Shown: piece by piece, positions 1-9,541 of the stretch
Numbering within the stretch: the first letter of the stretch is position 1
Layout of the letters: each line of letters starts with the position of its first letter
DNA from: Photobacterium aquae
GTDB taxonomy: Bacteria; Pseudomonadota; Gammaproteobacteria; Enterobacterales; Vibrionaceae
Assembly: GCF_001029445.1 (NCBI RefSeq)
Contig: NZ_LDOT01000050.1
Span: forward strand, 1-64,000
Direction: 5' to 3'
Length of the DNA stretch: 64,000 nucleotides
Program-made: the position numbers and the translations under genes
Notes under the pieces: generated by a model
What the model was told of the DNA's origin: nothing
The model's input: only the letters and a program-made list of their open reading frames with translations
Database searches by the model: none

Positions 1-24
1 GGCGGACCATACATTTTTGTGCCT

Positions 25-70
25 GATGAACAGGCCTTATTAGACTAAAGTCTACTAAGGTCTGTTCATC
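25..70. repeat. 46-bp near-perfect inverted repeat
   Basis: Arms 25-46 and 49-70 are 22 bp each, separated by only 2 bp, and pair with two mismatches. A 2-bp centre suits a DNA-binding dimer better than an RNA hairpin, and no T-run follows, so it does not look like a terminator. It lies 30 bp before the small ORF at 100. It could be an operator for that gene or the end of a repeat element continuing off the left edge. Confidence 0.6.
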
Positions 71-99
71 GTCATAATGCTGTTGTTTGGGGAGGGCCT

Positions 100-228
100 A
101 TGACTCAGAAATGGCTGCCAAGGTTAACGGTTATTAGCCTGTTCCTACTGGGGTTTCAGGTGAGTGCATTGTATTTCCTGCTGGCGGTGTTGCTGCTCAA
201 TACCCACCACTCTGATATTTTCTGGTAG
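100..228 (+). CDS. small single-span membrane protein, unknown (42 aa)
   Basis: I do not recognise this gene. It is a 42-codon frame starting with ATG, with a strong GGAGGG ribosome binding site at 91-96, only three bases before the start. After a short basic head (MTQKWLPR) the rest to about residue 34 is hydrophobic, enough for one membrane helix, and the tail is short and polar. Its stop codon abuts the stop of the convergent GntR-type regulator, with no base between them. The palindrome at 25-70 sits just upstream and may control it. Too short for routine gene calling; the support is the ribosome binding site and the clean hydrophobic pattern, not homology. Confidence 0.45.
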   Translation: MTQKWLPRLTVISLFLLGFQVSALYFLLAVLLLNTHHSDIFW

Positions 229-882
229 CTAGATATTGGCTTTTATCATGTCTAGCGCCCGCTGAGAGTGTGCTTTCATTAGCGCCAGAGCTTGGTCACT
301 GTCGCGATCCAGCACGGCTTTCATCATCATCTCATGCTCGCCGTTGTCATTGTAGCGTTCGTCGTAATGGCGCTGGCGATTGACCCAAATGTGGCGGTAG
401 CGTTGGATTTGCTCATAAACCTGATGGTATAGACCAAGCATCGTCGGAGACTGGCTGCCGGCCAGCAAGGCCAGATGGAACTCGCTATGGCGCATTTCCC
501 ATTCGTTGAGATCGGTGCTGTCGTCGGCGGGGTTGAGTCGGTTGAGTTTATGGTAGCTGGTGATGATGTTGATTTCCCATGCTTCGTCACCGAATTGGAT
601 CGCGCGTTCCAGCAGGGTTTGGCTGAGGATTTGGTTGGTGGTGTACAGATCCTCGAGTTCAGTGGTGGATACCGGTGCGACCCAGCAGCCCTTCTGCGGG
701 GCAAAGCAGACGTACTTACGCCATGATAGTTGGACTAGTGCCTCTCGGATCGGCGACGCCCCGACTTGGTAGCGTTCTTTGAGCTCGGCGACAACCAGCT
801 TTTGGCCAGGGGGGAGAGAGCCGGAAAGAATATCTTGACGGATAATTTCCATCACTTTATCGGAAAGGGTTGGGGTTGGCAC
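229..882 (-). CDS. GntR family transcriptional regulator, FCD subfamily (CsiR-like)
   Basis: DNA-binding repressor or activator with an N-terminal GntR winged helix (the block PGQKLVVAELKERYQVGASP with the conserved PIREAL turn) and a helical C-terminal FCD ligand domain holding the usual metal/ligand His residues (RHSEFH, GEHEMM, AHSQRA). Overall pattern and length resemble E. coli CsiR (GabC, about 220 aa). I place the start at GTG 882 because GAGGAG lies four bases upstream; a TTG at 933 would add 17 residues but has no ribosome binding site. The effector and target are unknown; FCD regulators usually sense organic acids or sugar acids and are often encoded next to their targets, but the only candidate neighbour on the left is the small ORF. 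Confidence 0.85.
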   Translation of the reverse strand: MPTPTLSDKVMEIIRQDILSGSLPPGQKLVVAELKERYQVGASPIREALVQLSWRKYVCFAPQKGCWVAPVSTTELEDLYTTNQILSQTLLERAIQFGDEAWEINIITSYHKLNRLNPADDSTDLNEWEMRHSEFHLALLAGSQSPTMLGLYHQVYEQIQRYRHIWVNRQRHYDERYNDNGEHEMMMKAVLDRDSDQALALMKAHSQRALDMIKANI

Positions 883-1090
883 TGGACTCCTCACTATAAA
901 CAGCGAATTCCCAAGGGGAATGTATCGTGGCAAGAGTATACTTAGAGGTGTCGGCAGTATCGAATGTTATCTTATAAAAGTGTGAATTATCCCCCTAGCA
1001 ATCGATAACGATTTACTTGTTGGGTTTTTTAGCTACTTTATGGTCATTGATCAGAGAACTATTTGTCAGGTATCGCTGCTTGCCGAATAT

Positions 1091-1120
1091 AAAAAACGGG
1101 AGCCAGTTGGCTCCCGTTTT
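1091..1120 (-). terminator. Rho-independent terminator of pykF (bidirectional)
   Basis: Ten-base stem (ACGGGAGCCA pairs with TGGCTCCCGT) flanked by A6 on the left and T4 on the right, 25 bp beyond the pykF stop. Reading leftwards the T6 tract follows the stem, so it ends pykF. Confidence 0.85.
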
Positions 1121-1144
1121 GTGTTCTGTGTGGACTGTGGTTGA

Positions 1145-2557
1145 TTACAGTACGTGTACAGAAGCAGTGTTGGTTGTGCCTGATGGTACAAGAGCACCAG
1201 AAACCATAACAACGATATCGCCTTTAGCGCCTAGGCCAGTTTCCAGAGCCAGTGACTTACCGCGAGTGTAGAAATCGTCAGTGCTGTCGATTGCATCAAC
1301 AACTACAGGTGTAACACCCTTAGTTAGTGCTAGCTGAGCAGCAGTCTTAGTGTTAGTAGTAACAGCTAGGATGTTTGCAGTTGGGAAGTACTTACGTACA
1401 GAACGTGCAGACTTACCGGCTTCAGTTGCAACAACAATCAGAGGAGCGCTTAGCTTCTCAGCTGTGTCTACAGCACCTTTACATACCGCTTCAGTGATGC
1501 GTAGGCGTGGGCTGTCTAGGCGAGAACCTAGCTCAGCACGTAGTGCCTTGTCAGTACGCTCACAGATTTGAGCCATGATGGTTACAGCTTCGATTGGGTA
1601 TTTACCCTTCGCTGATTCACCAGATAGCATAACTGCGTCAGTACCATCCATGATGGCGTTAGCTACGTCACCCGCTTCTGCGCGAGTTGGACGTGGGTTC
1701 TTGATCATTGAATCAAGCATCTGAGTTGCAGTGATAACGACTTTACGTGCACGGTTACACTTCTCGATCATCATCTTCTGAGCAAAGATTACTTCTTCAA
1801 CTGGGATTTCAACACCTAGGTCACCACGAGCAACCATGATACCGTCAGATGCTTCTAGGATTGCGTCGAAGTTATCAACACCTTCCTGGTTTTCGATCTT
1901 AGAGATGATCTGGATCTTCTCGCCGCCGTTTGCGTTTAGCAGTTCGCGGATTTCTTTTACGTCTTCAGCCTTACGGATGAAAGAAGCAGCAACGAAGTCA
2001 ACGCCTTGCTCACAACCGAACTTAAGGTCAGCTTTGTCTTTTTCAGCAAGCGCTGGCAGGTTAACAGATACGCCAGGAAGGTTAACACCTTTGTTTTCGC
2101 CTAGGTCGCCGTTGTTCAGTACCTTACACTTAACTTCTGTTTCAGTTGTTTCCAGTACTTCCATCTCGATTAGGCCGTCATCCACAAGGATGGTGTTGCC
2201 TTTCGCTAGGTCTTTTGCAAAACCAGGGTAAGTTACCGCTACGCGCTCGCTGTTACCGATTACAGTAGTGTCGGTAGTTAGCGTGAATTCCTGACCAGCA
2301 ACTAGAGAAACGTCTTGGCCGCCTTCTAGTTTGATAGTACGGATTTCAGGACCTTTGGTGTCCAGAAGAATCGCAAGGTTCTTACCAGTAGTTGCCATTA
2401 CTTCACGTAGGTTGTTGATACGCTGGCCGTGCTCAGCGAAGTCACCGTGTGAGAAGTTAAGACGCATTACGTTCATACCAGCGTTAGCTAGTTTGGTAAG
2501 CATTTCTACAGATTCTGTTTTAGGTCCAATCGTACATACGATCTTGGTCTTTTTCAT
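1145..2557 (-). CDS. pykF: pyruvate kinase I
   Basis: Converts phosphoenolpyruvate and ADP to pyruvate and ATP, the last step of glycolysis; cytoplasmic homotetramer. The 470-residue protein begins MKKTKIVCTIGPKTES as in E. coli PykF and keeps the catalytic barrel (KIENQEGVDNFD around the Mg-binding Glu, then the MVARGDLGVEIP block) and the C-terminal effector domain, expected to bind fructose-1,6-bisphosphate by homology with the type I enzyme. Monocistronic, followed directly by a terminator. Codon use is strongly biased (GGT, CTA/CTT, GAA), as in highly expressed genes of this window. A Cra-like half site (TGAATC) near 2599 lies some 40 bp upstream; E. coli pykF is Cra-repressed, so regulation by Cra is plausible but weakly supported. 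Confidence 0.97.
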   Translation of the reverse strand: MKKTKIVCTIGPKTESVEMLTKLANAGMNVMRLNFSHGDFAEHGQRINNLREVMATTGKNLAILLDTKGPEIRTIKLEGGQDVSLVAGQEFTLTTDTTVIGNSERVAVTYPGFAKDLAKGNTILVDDGLIEMEVLETTETEVKCKVLNNGDLGENKGVNLPGVSVNLPALAEKDKADLKFGCEQGVDFVAASFIRKAEDVKEIRELLNANGGEKIQIISKIENQEGVDNFDAILEASDGIMVARGDLGVEIPVEEVIFAQKMMIEKCNRARKVVITATQMLDSMIKNPRPTRAEAGDVANAIMDGTDAVMLSGESAKGKYPIEAVTIMAQICERTDKALRAELGSRLDSPRLRITEAVCKGAVDTAEKLSAPLIVVATEAGKSARSVRKYFPTANILAVTTNTKTAAQLALTKGVTPVVVDAIDSTDDFYTRGKSLALETGLGAKGDIVVMVSGALVPSGTTNTASVHVL

Positions 2558-3074
2558 TGAGAGTGGTCTCCGGACGAACTTTTACCCAAGGGAAATTTGA
2601 ATCACGGTGTTATACCTGAAAATGCGCATTGGAGAATATTGAAATACGCCTACAAAACGTGCCGTAGTTCAAACATTTGCAACTTACACCTTCATGACAA
2701 CGGTGATAAAACAAATTTTGTCAAAAATATAGCCTTACAAAAACATTGTGTTGCTTTTGTAAGGCATTTCTGTGCGATCATCGCCAACCTTTAGGCGGCT
2801 TATAACTCAAAAGCATAGCGCTTGTACGATCGCTATACACAAAATTGAGTGCTAAACAAGCTGTGTATAGTAGCATAGTTGAACTCTTTGGTCACCTTGT
2901 GATAGCGCGCAAAAATTTCTCAATCGCCAAAAGCGAGGGGGGAATTATCTACTTATTTCACAGATTTTTTTTGTTTATTATCAATCTCTGATTAATTTAG
3001 GGGCGTGAAATAATTCAATCATCTCAGTTGAACTGGATATCAGTGTAGGGATATTTGGAATTTGTGCGCAATGT
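2558..3074. other. AT-rich intergenic region, divergent promoters and inverted repeats
   Basis: No credible gene. It must hold the pykF promoter (leftwards) and that of the GGDEF gene (rightwards). Two inverted repeats stand out: an imperfect 20-bp one at 2704-2723 and an 11-bp perfect one at 2732-2765, listed separately. The right half (2930-3060) is very AT-rich. Confidence 0.6.
2732..2765. repeat. 11-bp perfect inverted repeat upstream of pykF
   Basis: GCCTTACAAAA (2732-2742) and TTTTGTAAGGC (2755-2765) are exact reverse complements around a 12-base loop. Leftwards the stem is followed by TATATTTTTG, which resembles a weak terminator, about 175 bp upstream of pykF. It may be a leader hairpin or an operator; nothing in the sequence decides. 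Confidence 0.5.
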
Positions 3075-4472
3075 GTGCTGTTTGGGTATGGAAGTGAAGC
3101 CTATTGGCAGAGTAGAATGCTTTTTACGCATTTTAGTAAGTGGTCTGTGATTTTCTCTGAGAGAAGAACGACATACCTAGCTGATAGGGGCTTTGTGACT
3201 AGTCCAGCAATTCATACCGATCCTTTATTCATCGATTCGGCGTATGGGGTTGTTATCCACCGTGATTTCAAACCGCTCTATGTTAATGATGAATATGCCA
3301 AATATCTTGGTTTTCAATCAAGCCGGGAGGTTATGGCTCTGCCCAGCATCCTGTCGCTGGTTGCACCTCACGAACAGCAGTTGGCTCGTCAGGCCTATGA
3401 TTTGGTGATGGCCGGAAAGGCACAACCAGGGGTCAGGACCTATACCAATATCACCCACGGCGGTGCCCCCATTCGAGTGCTGACTATCGACAGTATTGTG
3501 AACTGGCAGGGTGAGCCGGCGATGCAAATTATCCTGATAGACTTAAGTGCTCAGGTTGATATGCAGCGCCGTCTTGCGGCCAGCGAGACCCGTTACCGCG
3601 GTTTGGTGGACGGGTCGATTCAGGGCATCGTGGTGCACAAAGATTTCCAGCCATTATTTAGCAATCAGGCGTATGCCAACATCCTGGGGTATCCCAGTAT
3701 TGACGCCTTGCTGGGTTGCTCGTCGTTATTGAACCACATCCATCTGGATCGGCAACAGCAGGCATGGCGCGACAATAACCTGCTGCTCAGGGGGGAGGTT
3801 GACTGTATCCGTGCCGAATCCCAGTGCATTCGGTGTGATGGCAGTTACGTATGGCTGAGCATGATATCGAGCCTCGTCGACTGGAATGGCGAGCGAGCGG
3901 TACAGGTAACCCTGATGGACATTACCGAGCAGTACCAACTCCGCCAGCAGTTGGAGTTCCGGGCCAATCATGACGGATTGACGGGGGGATACAACCGCCA
4001 GGCGCTCGGTGAGCATTTTCAAACCATGTTGGAGCAGGCCTGTGGCTGTGGCGGCGGACTGTGCTGCGTATTGGTGGATATCGATAATTTCAAGCGGGTC
4101 AATGATCGTTTTGGGCACCAGGCTGGTGACGAGGTACTGAAAGCCTTCTCGAGCCGTTGCCTTGAGGTGCTGCCGGAGCATGCTCTGTTTGGCCGTTGGG
4201 GGGGCGAGGAGTTCCTTTTGTTGTTGCCGATGTGCTCGACAGCTGAAGCGGTTGAGATGGCCAATGTGCTGTGCAATAGGATTGCGGATCAGGCCGTGAA
4301 TGTCGACGGTATGTCGATCGGTTTTACCATCAGCGCAGGGGTGGCCGGAGTAGATGCCAACTTGGATTCGGTAGATATGCTGTTACTGGCCGCTGATAGG
4401 GCGTTGTATCAGGCGAAGCGGAGTGGGAAGTCGCGAGCGATTGCCTATGGTGGCTGCGAAGCGGTGATGTAG
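3075..4472 (+). CDS. diguanylate cyclase with two PAS sensor domains
   Basis: Predicted to make cyclic di-GMP from two GTP, promoting biofilm over motility. Order: PAS about 50-160, PAS about 172-288, GGDEF about 297-460. The active-site loop is GGEEF (residues 376-380), a functional variant. The inhibitory I-site RxxD, expected five residues earlier, is replaced by PEHA, so product inhibition through it is unlikely. No membrane span, signal peptide or EAL domain is present, so it is a cytoplasmic sensor; PAS ligands are unknown. The start is unsure: GTG 3075 gives 465 aa, ATG 3117 is 14 codons in, and GTG 3195 has an AGGGG four bases upstream. The first 45 residues are outside any domain, so a shorter protein is quite possible. 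Confidence 0.88.
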   Translation: MLFGYGSEAYWQSRMLFTHFSKWSVIFSERRTTYLADRGFVTSPAIHTDPLFIDSAYGVVIHRDFKPLYVNDEYAKYLGFQSSREVMALPSILSLVAPHEQQLARQAYDLVMAGKAQPGVRTYTNITHGGAPIRVLTIDSIVNWQGEPAMQIILIDLSAQVDMQRRLAASETRYRGLVDGSIQGIVVHKDFQPLFSNQAYANILGYPSIDALLGCSSLLNHIHLDRQQQAWRDNNLLLRGEVDCIRAESQCIRCDGSYVWLSMISSLVDWNGERAVQVTLMDITEQYQLRQQLEFRANHDGLTGGYNRQALGEHFQTMLEQACGCGGGLCCVLVDIDNFKRVNDRFGHQAGDEVLKAFSSRCLEVLPEHALFGRWGGEEFLLLLPMCSTAEAVEMANVLCNRIADQAVNVDGMSIGFTISAGVAGVDANLDSVDMLLLAADRALYQAKRSGKSRAIAYGGCEAVM

Positions 4473-4501
4473 CCTGTATAACACGGTTAGAAAAGACAAA
4501 A

Positions 4502-4533
4502 GGCCGAAGTGGTGATTAACCGCTTCGGCCTTT
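4502..4533 (+). terminator. bidirectional terminator (GGDEF gene / tRNA-Ile2)
   Basis: GGCCGAAG and CTTCGGCC arms around a partly paired loop, with A-rich sequence on the left and TTT on the right. Leftwards it follows the tRNA 3' end by eight bases and is followed by TTTTGTCTTTTC, so it probably ends both transcripts. Confidence 0.75.
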
Positions 4534-4540
4534 CTATATC

Positions 4541-4616
4541 TGGTGGCCCCTGACAGACTTGAACTGTCGACCAAGCGATTATGAGTCGCCTGCTCTAACC
4601 ACTGAGCTAAGGGGCC
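4541..4616 (-). tRNA. ileX: tRNA-Ile2 (anticodon CAU, lysidine-modified)
   Basis: A 76-nt cloverleaf with encoded CCA. The acceptor GGCCCCT pairs with AGGGGCC, the anticodon loop is CTCATAA with anticodon CAU, and T-loop GTTCAAG is present. The sequence is nearly identical to E. coli ileX, which also lies near rpoD; only the T stem differs. This tRNA is charged with Ile after TilS converts C34 to lysidine and then reads AUA. A tRNA-Met identity is possible from the anticodon alone but the body matches Ile2. Confidence 0.93.
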
Positions 4617-4628
4617 AGTGTGCGGGAA

Positions 4629-4657
4629 ATTATATGGGATGGGATTTGCCTTGTCTA
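4629..4657 (-). promoter_or_regulatory. sigma-70 promoter of tRNA-Ile2
   Basis: Leftward -35 TAGACA (4657-4652), 17-bp spacer, -10 TATAAT (4634-4629), ending 13 bp before the mature tRNA 5' end. Confidence 0.75.
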
Positions 4658-4750
4658 GCGAATAAAGTATTTGTTTTGTTTGAATATTAAGCACTCAAGG
4701 CAGAGTGTGACGGCGGTCGGTAATCATGGTGGGGTTGCGTACGGGTATAA

Positions 4751-4776
4751 AAAAACGGGCCTGATGGCCCGTTTTT
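4751..4776 (-). terminator. Rho-independent terminator of rpoD operon
   Basis: Stem ACGGGCC/GGCCCGT with a TGA-type loop, flanked by A and T runs on either side, 18 bp past the rpoD stop. Confidence 0.9.
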
Positions 4777-4793
4777 ACAAGAAGTGCTATGAC

Positions 4794-6650
<1,857 letters not shown>

Positions 6651-6742
6651 AGACGATATCCAACTTAGGGTCTGATTGAGATGTTAGTATGCAGAGATGC
6701 AAACCAGTAATTATAACAAATGTCTTAATTGTTGACTACTTA

Positions 6743-8503
6743 CTAGCCGGGACGGTTGAGTATGAGTAACTGCAATTCCCGCTTCTCTTCGACTGATAAG
6801 CCGATGGTTCTCGATTTAGCCTGCAACTTTTCGATTTGTTGTTTGACGCACTGATCGATAACTTTATCCATCGCGTCCAAAAATACATCTAGCGTATTGT
6901 CCTCATCCTTGTTGAGGGGAAGCTCCCACGCGGCCAATCGGGCCAGCATGGCTTCGCTATTGCTTCCGCGCCAGTTCTCAAGTAATTGGCCTGTTCTGAT
7001 ATTGGGGTTGCTGCGGCATTTTTCAACAATAGATATCAATAAATTTAGTCCAGGCACCTCGATCCCTTCAAATGCCGCCATATCAAATTCGAGGCTGTTA
7101 ACGAATTCTGGGTGCTGGATCAACAACGCGACCACCTCGCGCATCGGTGTGCGTTTAATTTCCGGTTGGCCTGCTTTTTTGGTGCTTTCGCTTCCCATTC
7201 GGGAGATCAACTGCTGGAGCTGGCTCTCGTCGGGCAGGCCGAGCTTCTTGCCCAGCATTTCGCGCAGATACAGGCGCAGCGTCCCGCCGGGTACTTTCTC
7301 TATGAGCGGTACGGCGAGGGTGCTGAGCTTGGCCTTGCCTTCGTTGCTGCTGGTGTCTACCTGCTGGAGCAAGGTGGTGAACATGAAATCGGACAGCGTC
7401 ATTGCCTGATCGATTTGCTGCTCGAAGCCCTCGCGGCCGTACTGGCGGATATAGGTATCCGGGTCTTCGCCGTCAGGCAAGAACATAAACTTCAGCTGGC
7501 GGCCGTCATTGAGGTACGGAAGTGCCTGCTCCATTGCTCGCCACGCCGCATCGCGGCCGGCACGGTCGCCATCATAGCAGCAAACCACGGTACCGGTCTG
7601 GCGAAACAGGGTCTGGACATGGTCGCCGGTGGTCGAGGTGCCGAGCGAGGCGACGGCGTAGTCGACGCCGAATTGTGCCAGCGCGACGACATCCATATAC
7701 CCTTCGACCACAAGCAGGCGTTCTGGTTCACGATGGGCTTGCAGAACCTCGTACAAGCCGTACAGTTCACGCCCTTTGTGGAAAATAGGGGTTTCGGGTG
7801 AGTTGAGGTATTTCGGCGTACCGTCACCCAATACCCGGCCGCCAAAGCCGATGACACGGCCGCGGCGGTCGCGGATAGGGAACATCACCCGGCCACGGAA
7901 GCGATCGTAGCGGCGGCCGTTGTCATTTTCGATCAGCATGCCTGCGGTCACAAGCATCTGCTGGCTGTCCATATCACGGCCAAAGCGCTGGCGCACCAAG
8001 TCCCATTGGTCTGGTACAAAGCCGATCCCGAATTTCTGGACGATTTCACCCGAGAGGCCGCGGCCCTTGAGGTAGTCAACCGCGACACCGCCATCGGGGG
8101 TACGGAGTTGGGATTGGTAGAACTGGCCAATGTGGGCCATCATCTCGTACATCCCGAGCTTTTCTTTGGTTCGGGCTTCAGGCCGCCCGCCGCCACTGCC
8201 TTGTTCGCGAGGGACTTCTAGCCCGACTTGTGAGGCGAGCTCTTCAATGGCTTCGACAAACTCAAGCCGATCGAACTCCATCACGAAGTCGAGGACGTTA
8301 CCGTGCGCGCCGCAGCCGAAGCAGTGGTAGAACTGCTTTTCCTGGCTGACGGAAAAGGAGGGGGTTTTCTCGTTATGGAACGGGCAGCAGGCACCGAAAT
8401 TCTTGCCCTGCTTTTTCAGTTTTACCCGGGCATCCACAATATCTACGATGTCATGCCTTGCGATGAGATCATCGATAAAAGATCGTGGGATTTTGCCTGC
8501 CAT
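6743..8503 (-). CDS. dnaG: DNA primase
   Basis: Synthesises RNA primers on the lagging strand, acting with DnaB helicase. The 586-aa protein shows the N-terminal zinc ribbon with Cys40, His43, Cys61 and Cys64, the RNA polymerase core with the TOPRIM block (LLVVEGYMDVVAL around residue 265, holding the metal-binding Glu, then CYDGDRAGRDAA), and a C-terminal helicase-binding domain. Usual length for the family. Third gene of the macromolecular synthesis operon; a long stem-loop (8539-8582) sits 35 bp upstream of its start and may set its low expression relative to rpsU. Confidence 0.98.
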   Translation of the reverse strand: MAGKIPRSFIDDLIARHDIVDIVDARVKLKKQGKNFGACCPFHNEKTPSFSVSQEKQFYHCFGCGAHGNVLDFVMEFDRLEFVEAIEELASQVGLEVPREQGSGGGRPEARTKEKLGMYEMMAHIGQFYQSQLRTPDGGVAVDYLKGRGLSGEIVQKFGIGFVPDQWDLVRQRFGRDMDSQQMLVTAGMLIENDNGRRYDRFRGRVMFPIRDRRGRVIGFGGRVLGDGTPKYLNSPETPIFHKGRELYGLYEVLQAHREPERLLVVEGYMDVVALAQFGVDYAVASLGTSTTGDHVQTLFRQTGTVVCCYDGDRAGRDAAWRAMEQALPYLNDGRQLKFMFLPDGEDPDTYIRQYGREGFEQQIDQAMTLSDFMFTTLLQQVDTSSNEGKAKLSTLAVPLIEKVPGGTLRLYLREMLGKKLGLPDESQLQQLISRMGSESTKKAGQPEIKRTPMREVVALLIQHPEFVNSLEFDMAAFEGIEVPGLNLLISIVEKCRSNPNIRTGQLLENWRGSNSEAMLARLAAWELPLNKDEDNTLDVFLDAMDKVIDQCVKQQIEKLQAKSRTIGLSVEEKRELQLLILNRPG

Positions 8504-8538
8504 AGCGTGTGCGGTACCTGAGAGTCAGTGGATGATGG

Positions 8539-8582
8539 GCCAAACCAAAGGGCTCGCTGGGGAGGTAGCCCTTTGGTTTGGC
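8539..8582 (-). promoter_or_regulatory. 16-bp perfect stem-loop between yqeY and dnaG
   Basis: Arms 8539-8554 and 8567-8582 are exact reverse complements over 16 bp with a 12-base loop. In the leftward transcript it lies 35 nt before dnaG. No T-run follows, so it is more likely a processing, stabilising or attenuating structure than a full terminator. In E. coli a partial terminator separates rpsU from dnaG; this may be the counterpart. Confidence 0.6.
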
Positions 8583-8609
8583 GTACAGTGTAAAAAGTCT
8601 GGAGCTAGA

Positions 8610-8654
8610 ATACAAACAAGCCGCGCATTCCGAAACCGGATAGCACGGCTTGTT
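8610..8654 (-). terminator. probable terminator after yqeY
   Basis: ACAAGCCG/CGGCTTGT arms around a GGTTTCGG-type loop; leftwards the stem is followed by TTGTATTCT, a short U-rich tract. It lies 20 bp past the yqeY stop and could be a partial terminator lowering dnaG-rpoD transcription relative to rpsU. Confidence 0.55.
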
Positions 8655-8672
8655 GCAGAAATAGGGTGTGGA

Positions 8673-9116
8673 TTAACCTAGCTTGGCTTTCACCAACTGG
8701 CTAATTTTACCCATATCGGCACGACCCTGAACTTTTGGCTTAAGCTCCGCCATCAGTTTGCCCATGTCCTGCATGCTGGCAGCACCGGTAGCAGCAATAG
8801 CCTCATCCAGCAGAGCAACGATTTCATCATCGCTTAGCGGCTGTGGCATGAACTCTTCCAGTACGCTGATTTCAGCAAGCTCGACATCAGCAAGATCCTG
8901 ACGATCTGCCGCTTCATATTGAGCAACAGAGTCACGGCGTTGCTTAACCATCTTGGTCAGTACCGCCAGTACGTCGTCATCGGAAAGAGTGATCTTTTCG
9001 TCAACTTCGCGCTGTTTAATTGCAGCAAGAGCCAGACGGATAGCACCAAGACGAGGTTTGTCCTTCGCCTTCATTGCCGCCTTTTGTTCGTCTTTAAGAC
9101 GTTCAATCAGAGTCAT
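8673..9116 (-). CDS. yqeY: GatB/YqeY domain protein
   Basis: A 147-aa helical protein like the tRNA-binding tail domain of the amidotransferase subunit GatB, present as a free-standing protein in many bacteria. It begins MTLIERLKDEQKAAMKAKDK and contains the family block RLALAAIKQREVDE. A tRNA-related role is inferred from the domain; the actual function is not established. Located 27 bp after rpsU and co-transcribed with it, an arrangement usual in Vibrionaceae, where yqeY is inserted between rpsU and dnaG. Confidence 0.93.
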   Translation of the reverse strand: MTLIERLKDEQKAAMKAKDKPRLGAIRLALAAIKQREVDEKITLSDDDVLAVLTKMVKQRRDSVAQYEAADRQDLADVELAEISVLEEFMPQPLSDDEIVALLDEAIAATGAASMQDMGKLMAELKPKVQGRADMGKISQLVKAKLG

Positions 9117-9143
9117 AGCACGTTCCTTCTGTTAATCAGTTGA

Positions 9144-9359
9144 TTAGTACAGACGAACGCGACGCGCGTTTTCGCGAGCCAATTTCTTCAGGTGACGCTT
9201 AACAGCCGCTGCTTTAGCACGCTTACGTACAGTAGTAGGCTTTTCGAAGTGTTCACGACGACGTACTTCTGAAAGGATACCTGCTTTTTCGCAAGAGCGC
9301 TTGAAACGACGTAGTGCTACGTCAAACGGTTCGTTTTCACGTACTTTGATTACTGGCAT
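9144..9359 (-). CDS. rpsU: 30S ribosomal protein S21
   Basis: Small basic ribosomal protein that helps translation initiation on the 30S subunit. The 71 residues begin MPVIKVRENEPFDVALRRFK and end in an Arg/Lys-rich helix, as in E. coli S21. First gene of the leftward macromolecular synthesis operon; ATG 9359 is preceded by a GAGGTGAG ribosome binding site. The promoter must lie in the 182-bp divergent gap shared with tsaD. Confidence 0.98.
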   Translation of the reverse strand: MPVIKVRENEPFDVALRRFKRSCEKAGILSEVRRREHFEKPTTVRKRAKAAAVKRHLKKLARENARRVRLY

Positions 9360-9541
9360 GTAATACTCACCTCAGAGTGATTCATTAACGCTGACGTTCA
9401 AAAAGTGTCAGCTGATTAAAAATGGTGCGAAATTCTAATCTGATCTGGGGGCGTTTGTAAAGCATTCTGCATCCCCGAACTGGTTAATTTCTGTCAAGGG
9501 CGGTAGTATTGCCCTCAATTACCATAAGTATAGAGGTTGTT

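Noticed and set aside
4541..4616. Elongator tRNA-Met identity from the CAU anticodon
   Set aside because: The body is nearly identical to E. coli tRNA-Ile2 (ileX), including its location near rpoD.
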